From NCBI GenBank assembly GCA_964584805.1, contig CAZPAY010000005.1, positions 1-64,000 of the forward strand: a stretch of DNA of 64,000 nt, in the 5' to 3' direction. This DNA is from JABHIE01 sp964584805. GTDB lineage: Bacteria > Planctomycetota > UBA1135. This document shows positions 1 to 6,723 of this stretch, piece after piece. The translations under genes and the position numbers were made by a program. Positions within the stretch are counted from its first letter, which is position 1; every line of letters begins with the position of its first letter. The notes beneath the pieces were generated by a model, which was given only the letters and a program-made list of their open reading frames with translations, had not been told where the DNA came from and made no database searches.

Positions 1-47
1 GCTGCGGCCAGCATTAATACCCGTGCTGGTGGAAATCCAAAATCTAA

Positions 48-422
48 CCAAACAATCAAGGTCTCGATAAAATCTGGCACTCTATGAAAATATCGGTCGA
101 GCGCGGCCTAAGAGCAAAGGGTGTTTTGCCTGGCGGACTTGAGATCCCTCGCCGCGCGAAAATGCTGCACGAAGACTTAGACGAAAACCCCGAGTGGGCC
201 AACATCAACGATTGGCTGTGCGCTTATGCGATGGCCGTCAACGAAGAAAACGCGGCTGGCCACATGGTCGTGACCGCGCCGACAAACGGGGCCGCGGGAG
301 CCATCCCGGCCACGCTTTATTATCTCGTGACGCACAAAGGAGTGACCGCCGATCAAGTGCGCGATTTTTTGCTGACGGCCGGCACCATCGGCGGGCTTGC
401 TGTGAGCATGACGGAATGTTGA
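48..422 (+). pseudogene. sdaA: internal fragment of L-serine ammonia-lyase
   Basis: The open frame carries the middle of the alpha domain of iron-sulfur L-serine dehydratase: the ILPGGL-like stretch (VLPGGL), then NEENAAG and the VVTAPTNGAAG motif. Coding similarity begins at the upstream edge of the frame, just after a stop at 45-47, before any usable start; the first ATG is at 84. Similarity ends after AGTIGG, where the frame runs into a stop, so the Cys-containing cluster region that should follow is missing. Intact single-chain enzymes are about 450 residues and only about 125 remain. No other sdaA piece is in the window. Most likely a decayed remnant; a local misassembly is the alternative. 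Confidence 0.75.
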
Positions 423-433
423 TTGCGTTCCGT

Positions 434-439
434 TATAGT
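434..439 (+). promoter_or_regulatory. -10 box TATAGT before the interrupted barrel gene
   Basis: TATAGT ends six bases before the ATG at 446. The spacing predicts a transcript starting at or next to the start codon. A promoter still present in front of a broken gene suggests that the damage is recent. Confidence 0.45.
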
Positions 440-445
440 GGGCGG

Positions 446-1096
446 ATGATTACGAGAGTGTGTTTGTTTTTGGTCGCCATGATTCTTTCGGCGACTTCGA
501 CTTTTGCGCAAGAAGTCGACCTCGACGCGCCGATTGTCCCGATGTGAGTGGGCTGACCCGGTGAAGGCGCTCCGGTTCGGGGTGCAGGAGTTTTGCAAGA
601 TAAGAAATGGAGTCTTTCGATGCGCCAGTTGCTGGTGCCCGATTCCGGCCGTGCGCCGATTGAGTTTTCGCTCGCGCACCGACTTACCGATTCCTTTCGA
701 TTGGGGGTCGAATACATGCCGCGCGATGACCGCTGGAACCCTGTTTGGAATTGGCGTTTTCTTGAGGCCTCTGGGTGGCGGCCTGCATTGTTGCTCGGGC
801 AAAGTTCCGCTTGGCCTTCGAGTAAGGCGAGTGGGTCGGCGTTTTCATTTACGGTTGCTCAGAGTTTGGGCCGTGGCGTGAGCGCATATGTCGCGGCGAG
901 CTACGCACCCGACGGTGATTTGTGGCAAATGCCTGCCGGCCTGAACTGGCAGGTGACCGAAGAATGGTCGACGCGTTTGATGTATGACGGCGCAAATTTT
1001 CACCCCATCCTGACGCGCCATCAAAAAGATTGGAGCATGAGTTTGATGCTGTTGGGTGGCACAGATCCGACGGTCGCGTTTTCTTATTCGTTTTAA
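446..1096 (+). pseudogene. secreted beta-barrel-like protein interrupted by two TGA codons
   Basis: From ATG 446 the frame encodes a clear signal peptide (positive start, hydrophobic core, cleavage near TFA-QE) and then meets TGA at 545 and TGA at 554. The same frame is open again from 557 to 1096. The downstream part is a run of alternating short strands with many aromatic residues and ends in SYSF, the terminal-Phe signature of outer-membrane barrels. Signal peptide and barrel are therefore in one frame, split only by two stops nine bases apart. TTG 593 or ATG 617 could restart translation but would give a barrel without a signal peptide. Probably a new pseudogene or a sequence error. The specific function is not recognised. 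Confidence 0.55.
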
Positions 1097-1148
1097 CGGC
1101 AACCGCGTCAAAGGGTGATTCTTGAAGGTTTGTGGTTTATCTCAAATC

Positions 1149-1622
1149 ATGGAAGATAAGGCCATTCAAGATCATTACCCGGAAGAAGTCAGCCATTGCT
1201 ATGGCTGCGGCAGGCTCAATGATCAAGGCCTGCAATTGAAAAGTCATTGGAGCGGCGATGAAACGGTTGCTCATTTCAAGCCCCGCGAAGAGCATGTCGC
1301 CATCCCTGGATTTGTCTATGGTGGTTTGCTCGCCTCCCTCATCGATTGCCACGGTACAGGGACGGCCGCCGCGGCTGCATATCGAGAATCCGGTCGCGCG
1401 ATGGACACCGATCCCGTTTTGCGCTTTGTGACGGCGGCTTTACAGGTGAGTTATCTGCGGCCTACGCCAATGGGGGTTGAATTGAAAATCTGTGGCACCG
1501 TAAAAGAGCTCAAAGGCCGCAAAGTCATCGTTGCCGTCGAAGTATGGGCGGATGAAAAACAATGCGCTCGTGGAGAAGTGGTTGCCGTCCAAATGCCCGA
1601 AAAAATGTTAGAGGTAAGTTAA
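1149..1622 (+). CDS. PaaI-type hotdog-fold thioesterase
   Basis: A 157-residue protein with hotdog-fold layout: an N-terminal CYGCG segment seen in one PaaI-like subgroup, then GFVYGGLLASLIDCHG, matching the conserved G-G-x-x-x-x-x-x-D helix that carries the catalytic acid, and a late SYLRPTP strand typical of acyl-CoA thioesterases. The likely role is cytoplasmic hydrolysis of an acyl- or aryl-CoA; the substrate cannot be told. The start is uncertain. ATG 1149 has TTATCT six bases upstream, whereas TTG 1122 has AAGGG seven bases upstream and would add nine residues. The next gene starts three bases after the stop, so the two are probably cotranscribed. Confidence 0.75.
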   Translation: MEDKAIQDHYPEEVSHCYGCGRLNDQGLQLKSHWSGDETVAHFKPREEHVAIPGFVYGGLLASLIDCHGTGTAAAAAYRESGRAMDTDPVLRFVTAALQVSYLRPTPMGVELKICGTVKELKGRKVIVAVEVWADEKQCARGEVVAVQMPEKMLEVS

Positions 1623-1624
1623 AA

Positions 1625-2026
1625 ATGAAATCAAAGTCTCACCCTTGGCTCCGCGCTCTTTTTCTTGTCGGAGGTGTTTATGACACAGCTCTCGGCCTCA
1701 CCTTTCTCCTTTTCGCGCCGGCTTTGTTCATGCTCTTTGACATCGAGCCGCCTAACCACGCGGCTTACATTCAATTGCCCGCTCTATTGATCACCCTGTT
1801 TGGGGTGATGTTTCTTCAAATCGCGAGAGACCCCGCGCGCAACCGAAATCTCATTCCGTATGGTTGTGGACTAAAGGCTTGCTACTGCACCGTTGTGTTT
1901 GGTCACTCATGGTTGGGCGAAATACCAAATCTGTGGGTGCCTTGGGCGTGGGCCGATTTGGTTTTCTTGGGGCTTTTTTATGCCGCTTGGGTTCACTTGA
2001 GCCCCAAGTCTCGCGTTGAGGGATAG
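1625..2026 (+). CDS. small four-helix membrane protein
   Basis: A 133-residue protein with four predicted membrane helices at about residues 10-37, 47-66, 79-95 and 104-125, separated by short loops including a basic RDPARNRN turn. It starts three bases after the thioesterase stop, inside a GAGGTAAG context that could serve as ribosome binding site, so it is probably the second gene of that operon. I do not recognise a characterised family; the layout resembles small DoxX-like or four-helix integral membrane proteins. No catalytic motif is visible. Confidence 0.6.
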   Translation: MKSKSHPWLRALFLVGGVYDTALGLTFLLFAPALFMLFDIEPPNHAAYIQLPALLITLFGVMFLQIARDPARNRNLIPYGCGLKACYCTVVFGHSWLGEIPNLWVPWAWADLVFLGLFYAAWVHLSPKSRVEG

Positions 2027-2029
2027 AAT
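2024..2029 (+). promoter_or_regulatory. -10 box TAGAAT before the M28 peptidase
   Basis: TAGAAT overlaps the stop of the upstream gene and ends nine bases before ATG 2039. There is no purine-rich ribosome binding site in the gap. Confidence 0.4.
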
Positions 2030-2038
2030 TACAAAACC

Positions 2039-3454
2039 ATGCGCGCCCTCCTCCTCCTATGTAGTGCGATTGTTGCGAGTGCTTTTGCCGGCCAGCAGCC
2101 AATCGTTTCAAGTGATTTTGAGTCGTGCGGGCATCGTCATGCTGCGCTAGAAAACCCGTCTTTACGCACGACATCACAGCCTGCGCTTCCAGGAGCGATT
2201 TCTTCAACTGAAATTGCCGCACTTTATTCCGCAAGCCCTCGAGCAGTGCAAGCTGCTGTTCATGCGCTTGACCCGTGGATTTATTTTGAATGGGTCGATG
2301 GCTTGACGACCTTTTCGACACGCTACACAACCGCCGCAACTTTTCCGCAAGTGACGGCTTATCTTGATGCTGAATTCCAGGCTTTGGGTTATCAAACGAC
2401 GCTTGACCCATTTCAAATCCAAGGTTTGACGCGCCATAACATCATTGCTGAAATACCGGGTTCTGTGACCCCTGAGCATGTCATCCTCGTTTGTGGGCAT
2501 TTCGATTCGATTTCGCAAGACCCGCACAACAACGCGCCAGGCGCAGATGACAATGCAAGCGGAGCCGCCGCCGTGGTCGAGCTTGCCCGCGTTTTGAAGC
2601 AGTTTGAGTTTGATTGCACCATCCGCTTTGTCTGCTTTTCAGGCGAAGAGCAGGGCTTGGTGGGCAGCGAGGAATATGTCGATGATTTGAAAGCCGCGGG
2701 CACCTTGAATGAAATCAAAGCGGTCATCAACATGGACATGATCGCCTACATGAATAATTCCAAGATGGATGTGCTGCTCGAAGGGCACCGGAATCATTCG
2801 AAAACGCTGATTGATCTGCTTGTCGAAATGGCGGCGGAGCATACCAATCTGAAAACGGTGAAGTCGTTTAACCCCTTTGGAAGTGATCATATGCCGTTTA
2901 TCGATAATGGCCTCAATGCCGTCCTTACGATCGAAGAGGGCTATTGGGCAAATCGCCATTACCACAAGACGAGTGACACTGTGTCCACGCTTTCCATTCC
3001 GTTGGCGATGGAAATTATGAAGATGAATGTCGCGGCGGCGGCTACGGCTGCGGGTATTCATGATGTCGGAAGCGCCGGCACGGTGACGACTTATGGCGAC
3101 GGCCTAGCGGGTGCAAATATCGGGCGATTGAGCTCTACCTCTGTGCCGAATATCGGCACCGTCATCGAACTTGATGTTTCCGGTTTCGCGAATTCGACAG
3201 CCCTAAACTTGATGGTTTCGGCCGCCGAGGGTGGTTTCCCCGAATACGGTGGCACGGTCTTGATTGACTTCGATGAGGTTTTATTGACTCAACCCTTTGC
3301 CCTAAGCGGCGGCGGCGCGACGGTTCAGGTCGCTTTGCCCGCATCGGCCAAGTTTGTGGGTCGCAGTGGTTATTTCCAGTGTGGCGGTTACGATGCGACT
3401 CAAGCCGAAGGTGTGGCTTTGAGTAACGGCCTGAAAATATTTATCGGGCAGTAA
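2039..3454 (+). CDS. secreted M28 zinc aminopeptidase
   Basis: A 471-residue exported peptidase with a signal peptide ending near residue 18. All five metal ligands of the Aeromonas-type aminopeptidase are present in order: H154 (GHFD), D171 (PGADDNASG), E204 next to general base E203 (GEEQG), D233 (NMDM) and H309 (YHKTSD). It should cut N-terminal residues from peptides outside the cytoplasm. Residues about 330-471 form a separate Gly/Ala-rich beta domain ending in SNGLKIFIG, similar to the C-terminus of the Asp-box lipoprotein at 14818-17400. It ends one base before the convergent nth gene. Confidence 0.9.
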   Translation: MRALLLLCSAIVASAFAGQQPIVSSDFESCGHRHAALENPSLRTTSQPALPGAISSTEIAALYSASPRAVQAAVHALDPWIYFEWVDGLTTFSTRYTTAATFPQVTAYLDAEFQALGYQTTLDPFQIQGLTRHNIIAEIPGSVTPEHVILVCGHFDSISQDPHNNAPGADDNASGAAAVVELARVLKQFEFDCTIRFVCFSGEEQGLVGSEEYVDDLKAAGTLNEIKAVINMDMIAYMNNSKMDVLLEGHRNHSKTLIDLLVEMAAEHTNLKTVKSFNPFGSDHMPFIDNGLNAVLTIEEGYWANRHYHKTSDTVSTLSIPLAMEIMKMNVAAAATAAGIHDVGSAGTVTTYGDGLAGANIGRLSSTSVPNIGTVIELDVSGFANSTALNLMVSAAEGGFPEYGGTVLIDFDEVLLTQPFALSGGGATVQVALPASAKFVGRSGYFQCGGYDATQAEGVALSNGLKIFIGQ

Positions 3455-3455
3455 T

Positions 3456-4151
3456 TTAGCCGATGACTTGCGGGCATAAATCCGCAAGCGGGCATTCAAC
3501 GCATTTTGCCGTGCGCGCAGTGCAGGTGGGCCGGCCTAAATCAATCCAGGCGTGGCTGATGTAGACCCAACGCTCTTGAGGGAAAAGCTGCATCAAGTCG
3601 CGCTCAATTTTGACGGGGTCGGTTTGCGTTGTGAAATTCAATCGACGCGCAATGCGTCCGACATGCGTGTCGACCACGACACCAAGCGGTTTGCCAAAGC
3701 CTTGGCCAAGGACGCAGTTGGCAGTTTTACGCGCAACGCCGGCAAGCTCGACTAAACCTTCCATCGTGTCCGGCACCTCACCGCCGTGTTTGTCGACCAG
3801 AATGTTTGCCGTCTTGTGTAAATTTTTTGCTTTGTTGTTGAAGAAATTAATCGACTTTACAAACTCACGGATGTCATCCACGGAAGCTTCCGCCATCGTC
3901 GCCGCATCGGGCATGGCCGCAAACAACGCGGGCGTTTCTTTGTTGACGCGTTTATCCGTGCACTGCGCTGACAGCAATGTCGCAACCAACAACTCAAATG
4001 GGTTGCGGTAATCAAGCGCGGTTTGTGCATCAGGGAAAACTTGAATCAGCTTTGCCAGCACGGCCTCGGCCCGCGCGCGTTTCACCGTTTTGGATTCGCG
4101 TAAAGGCACATCAGGGTTTTGCGCACGACGGCGTTTCGTGGGGGATGCCAT
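3456..4151 (-). CDS. nth: endonuclease III (DNA glycosylase/AP lyase)
   Basis: A 231-residue base-excision-repair enzyme for oxidised pyrimidines. The helix-hairpin-helix reads LAGVARKTAN, with the catalytic lysine in RKTAN, followed by the catalytic aspartate in VVVDTHV. The C-terminus holds the cluster pattern C-x6-C-x2-C-x5-C (from CTART to DLC), which binds [4Fe-4S]. The family usually has GVGRKTAN; Ala replaces the second Gly here. A basic N-terminal extension of about 25 residues precedes the core. It is divergent from prmA with only 23 bases between the starts. Confidence 0.93.
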   Translation of the reverse strand: MASPTKRRRAQNPDVPLRESKTVKRARAEAVLAKLIQVFPDAQTALDYRNPFELLVATLLSAQCTDKRVNKETPALFAAMPDAATMAEASVDDIREFVKSINFFNNKAKNLHKTANILVDKHGGEVPDTMEGLVELAGVARKTANCVLGQGFGKPLGVVVDTHVGRIARRLNFTTQTDPVKIERDLMQLFPQERWVYISHAWIDLGRPTCTARTAKCVECPLADLCPQVIG

Positions 4152-4174
4152 CTGGCTATCCTAAAATCTCGGCG
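4152..4174. promoter_or_regulatory. back-to-back promoters for nth and prmA
   Basis: The whole gap between the two start codons is 23 bases. On the plus strand TAAAAT (4162-4167) ends seven bases before the prmA ATG. On the minus strand TAGGAT (complement of 4158-4163) ends six bases before the nth ATG. The two boxes overlap by two bases. Neither gene has space for a normal leader or ribosome binding site. Confidence 0.5.
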
Positions 4175-5128
4175 ATGTCAGAAACACTCGCCCACATTCA
4201 TTTCACCATTCCTGAGGGTTGGGAGGAAACGCTCAGCTGGCAGCTTGAGCAAGATGGGTTTGGTGTCGCGCTGACCGAGCAGTCTTTCCCCGCGGGTTAC
4301 CTTGATGATGAGCCGGTCGATGGCGCGAAGCCCAAGCAAATGATCTTGGTGCTTCAGCCCCCGCAGGTGGCCGCCTTTCGCGAGCGATTTGCCAAATTGG
4401 CCGAGGTTTATGGCTGGCAGAGTGTTCCCGATTTGACCGTCGAAGAGCGCGATGCCATCGATTGGGAATCTGCCTGGCGCCAGCAGTGGAAGCCTTTTCG
4501 ATGCGGCGGTTTCGTGGTGCATGCCGACTTTCATCGTTTGGACGGTTTGTCCTTGCGCCAGGATGACCAACCATTGCAACTCGTTACAGGGTCAGCCTTT
4601 GGCACGGGCGGCCACCCCTCAACTCGCATTGCTCTGCGCGTTTTACGACGCTGGTGCTCCGAGCGTGACGATTTACACTCATTCTTAGATGTTGGGATGG
4701 GGTCAGGCATTTTGGGCACAGCCGCCGCCATGATGGGGGTGAAAACGGTTTCGGGAATGGATCCAGACCCACCTAGTGCTGGCCAGGCCACTGCGACTGC
4801 TGCAGCCAATGGAGTGGGGGACGCATGTCACTTTTGGCAGGGCGTCCTGGAAGATGACCGAGGGCCAAGCGGACTTGCTGGTTCCGAAAAGCGTTACGAC
4901 GCAGTCATGGCGAATCTGCAATCTGGCCTGTTACAACGCTATGCGCTTGAATTGGCTGCCCGCATTAAGCCAGGCGGGCCATTCTTCGCAGGCGGTTTCA
5001 TGGATCGCACCCGTGCGGCCACGCTCCAGGCTCTCTGCGGCGCGGGGTTTCAGTTAACCCGTGAATACAAGCGAGGTCGCTGGTATGCGGCCGAGTTTTT
5101 ACGGATTGATGGCAATTCGTCTCATTAG
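4175..5128 (+). CDS. prmA: ribosomal protein L11 methyltransferase
   Basis: A 317-residue SAM-dependent methyltransferase that trimethylates ribosomal protein L11. It has the PrmA-specific N-terminal domain with the DWESAWRQQWKPF segment, the family signature GSAFGTGGHPST, the SAM-binding loop FLDVGMGSGIL followed by GMDPDP, and the post-motif strand ending VMANLQSG, where NP-type methyltransferases usually have NI. The open frame extends upstream to 3977, but that part lies on top of nth. ATG 4175 fits both the family N-terminus and the -10 box. Confidence 0.9.
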   Translation: MSETLAHIHFTIPEGWEETLSWQLEQDGFGVALTEQSFPAGYLDDEPVDGAKPKQMILVLQPPQVAAFRERFAKLAEVYGWQSVPDLTVEERDAIDWESAWRQQWKPFRCGGFVVHADFHRLDGLSLRQDDQPLQLVTGSAFGTGGHPSTRIALRVLRRWCSERDDLHSFLDVGMGSGILGTAAAMMGVKTVSGMDPDPPSAGQATATAAANGVGDACHFWQGVLEDDRGPSGLAGSEKRYDAVMANLQSGLLQRYALELAARIKPGGPFFAGGFMDRTRAATLQALCGAGFQLTREYKRGRWYAAEFLRIDGNSSH

Positions 5129-5146
5129 CCCGCCGATTTAAAAAAT

Positions 5147-5203
5147 GCTACAGGGGGAAACCCTAGCTCGCGTCGCAGGGGATGGCGGCAAAAAGCCGGT
5201 AGC
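5147..5203 (+). other. possible structured RNA element downstream of prmA
   Basis: GCTAC at 5147-5151 pairs with GTAGC at 5199-5203, enclosing GGG-AAA-CCC near 5154-5163 and CGGC-AAAAA-GCCG at 5186-5198. An AAAGGGG run follows and could pair back. A perfect terminator hairpin lies 15 bases downstream. The arrangement is like a small regulatory RNA or a 3' untranslated element. No known riboswitch consensus was matched by eye. Confidence 0.3.
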
Positions 5204-5218
5204 AAAGGGGAAAGAAAG

Positions 5219-5247
5219 CCAGTAATTCGAAAGAGTTACTGGTTTTT
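5219..5247 (+). terminator. rho-independent terminator
   Basis: Perfect seven-base stem CCAGTAA / TTACTGG (5219-5225 and 5236-5242) with a ten-base loop, followed directly by TTTTT. It ends transcription from prmA or from the structured element before it. Confidence 0.75.
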
Positions 5248-5322
5248 CCTTTATAAACACTGCTCATATCTTAGATATTTATAGGTTGGCGTCTTTATAT
5301 AGGGGGTTTATTACATGTCCGG

Positions 5323-5366
5323 CCTAAATATGGGTGCTTTCTACATACAAGAAAAGCATATTTAGG
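5323..5366. promoter_or_regulatory. inverted repeat, candidate ArsR-family operator
   Basis: CCTAAATATG (5323-5332) is repeated as its exact reverse complement at 5357-5366. Between them TGCTTTCT and AGAAAAGCA form a nearly perfect second, nested repeat. The right arm ends one base before the -35-like TTGCGA of the regulator gene. AT-rich palindromes in front of ArsR-family genes usually bind the dimeric repressor itself. Confidence 0.5.
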
Positions 5367-5395
5367 TTGCGAAGATGAAGACATTAAAGTATAGT
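5367..5395 (+). promoter_or_regulatory. promoter of the ArsR-type regulator
   Basis: TTGCGA (5367-5372), a 17-base spacer and TATAGT (5390-5395) make the best -35/-10 pair in the window. TATAGT ends nine bases before ATG 5405, so the transcript would have almost no leader. Confidence 0.55.
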
Positions 5396-5404
5396 GATAA
5401 TTGA

Positions 5405-5716
5405 ATGAACGACAAGCTCCCACTCGTACCACTCGAAATGCTCGCCGTAGCCGCACCACTCATCCGAGTCGCGGCACACCCCGTCCGTCTTCGCATCATC
5501 GACTATTTACTTCACAACGGTGAGGCATGTGTCGGCGATATCGCCAGAATGGCTGAAACTGAGCAGGCTGTCACCAGTCAGCATCTGGCGACTTTGCGTC
5601 AGCATCAAATTTTAGCTGCGCGACGAGAAGGTCAGCGGGTCATTTATTCGCTGATTGTTCCAGAATTGGAATTCCTTCTCGACTGCATTAGCAGTCATTG
5701 TCGCATTGATCGATGA
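5405..5716 (+). CDS. ArsR-family transcriptional repressor with possible thiol sensor
   Basis: A 103-residue winged-helix regulator with the ArsR layout: HPVRLRIIDYLL, the C42-containing CVGDIARM segment, the recognition helix VTSQHLATLRQH and the wing ARREGQRVIYSL. It lacks the paired Cys of classical ELCVCDL arsenic sensors. It keeps C42 and adds C94 and C99 in a terminal DCISSHC. One N-terminal and one C-terminal Cys is the arrangement of the persulfide/redox sensors SqrR and BigR, so a thiol switch is as likely as metal sensing (inference). It overlaps the next gene by four bases and probably represses the pump operon. Confidence 0.8.
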   Translation: MNDKLPLVPLEMLAVAAPLIRVAAHPVRLRIIDYLLHNGEACVGDIARMAETEQAVTSQHLATLRQHQILAARREGQRVIYSLIVPELEFLLDCISSHCRIDR

Positions 5717-6723
5717 AATTACACGCTATCGCTTTAGCGGGGGCCTTAGCCCTCGCCATTTTTGCCTGTGCACCTGCGGAATCTCCGCAAGCCACGGCAG
5801 TTTCACTTCCTCTTGATGCTGAAATAAGCGCTGCTGTCATCGGCACAGCGCAGTTGCAAAGTGGCATCATTTGGCGGGAGGTTCCCGTGACGGTGCGCTC
5901 GTTAGATCACATCCAAGTCGCTGCTGAAAACAATGGCCGCGTTTTGCGTGTGCATGCAAAGGCTGGCGACAAAGTGCGAGCTGGCCAGTTGCTCGCCGAG
6001 CTTGACGCAGATGTTTTGCTGTCTCAGCACGCATCGGCCCGCGCGGCCATGGAACTCGCGCAATCCGAACACGACCGCGTTTATAAGTTGTTTCAAGAAA
6101 AGGTGGCGGCCACTCGCGAGTGGGACGCCGCTCAATCTCGCTTAAAGCAATCCCAGGCTCAACTTGACCTAGCGCAAACAGCTCTGGCGCGCGCCAAGGT
6201 TCTCGCACCGGTTGACGGCATCGTTGAAGCACGATTGGCGGGGCCAGGCGACTTGGCCTTCCTCGGTAAGCCACTCTTTTCGCTTTACGATTCGAGCCGT
6301 TTGGTTTTAGAGGCCCGATTGCCCGTTCAAGACCGTGACTTCGCCGCAATGGGTCAGTCGCTCGACTGGCAGGTCGAAACCACAACGGGCACGGCGACCG
6401 TTACCGAGGTCGCGCCATCGAGTGACCCACGCAGTCGCACATTGCGCATCCGTCTTGGGCTTGACACAAATGCTGATTTTCAACCCGGCAGTTTTGGCAC
6501 ATTGCGCTATGCCGTTGGCGAGCGCGCCTGCGTTTGCGTTCCGACAGATAGTGTTTTTCAGGTTGGTCAAGTCGAAATGGTGCGTGTCAAAAAAGACGAG
6601 CGCTGGGTCAGGCGTGCCGTCCGCACGGGGCGGCGTCGCGATGACAAGATCGAAATATTGTCCGGCCTTAAAGGTGGGGAAGTCGTGAGTCGCGCCCAAG
6701 TTGAGGGCCACGGTCGTGAGTAA
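5713..6723 (+). CDS. RND efflux periplasmic adaptor (membrane-fusion lipoprotein)
   Basis: A 336-residue adaptor linking an inner-membrane RND pump to an outer-membrane channel. The N-terminus is a lipoprotein signal with lipobox IFAC (Cys19). The lipoyl half-motifs NGRVLRVHAKAGDKVRAGQLL and LAPVDGIVEARLAGPGD flank an Ala/Gln-rich helical hairpin at about residues 95-155, followed by beta-barrel and membrane-proximal domains. Its start overlaps the regulator stop (ATGA), and the pump gene starts within its last codons, so the three genes are translationally coupled. No outer-membrane channel gene lies nearby. Confidence 0.88.
   Translation: MKLHAIALAGALALAIFACAPAESPQATAVSLPLDAEISAAVIGTAQLQSGIIWREVPVTVRSLDHIQVAAENNGRVLRVHAKAGDKVRAGQLLAELDADVLLSQHASARAAMELAQSEHDRVYKLFQEKVAATREWDAAQSRLKQSQAQLDLAQTALARAKVLAPVDGIVEARLAGPGDLAFLGKPLFSLYDSSRLVLEARLPVQDRDFAAMGQSLDWQVETTTGTATVTEVAPSSDPRSRTLRIRLGLDTNADFQPGSFGTLRYAVGERACVCVPTDSVFQVGQVEMVRVKKDERWVRRAVRTGRRRDDKIEILSGLKGGEVVSRAQVEGHGRE

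Noticed and set aside
545..556. TGA codons as selenocysteine or readthrough sites in the barrel gene
   Set aside because: No downstream SECIS-like hairpin or selenoprotein family match was seen, and barrel proteins are not known selenoproteins. Mutation or sequence error is simpler.
504..881. Alternative-frame ORF over the barrel gene
   Set aside because: Its sequence is Arg/Cys-rich shadow translation, while the 446/557 frame has a signal peptide and a barrel ending.
3977..4174. N-terminal extension of PrmA from 3977
   Set aside because: It is the antisense of nth and does not match the PrmA N-terminus.
5147..5203. Known riboswitch (c-di-GMP-I, cobalamin, TPP, fluoride) after prmA
   Set aside because: None of the consensus boxes that I can recall fits the sequence, and the next gene has its own promoter after the terminator. 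Kept only as an unnamed structured element.
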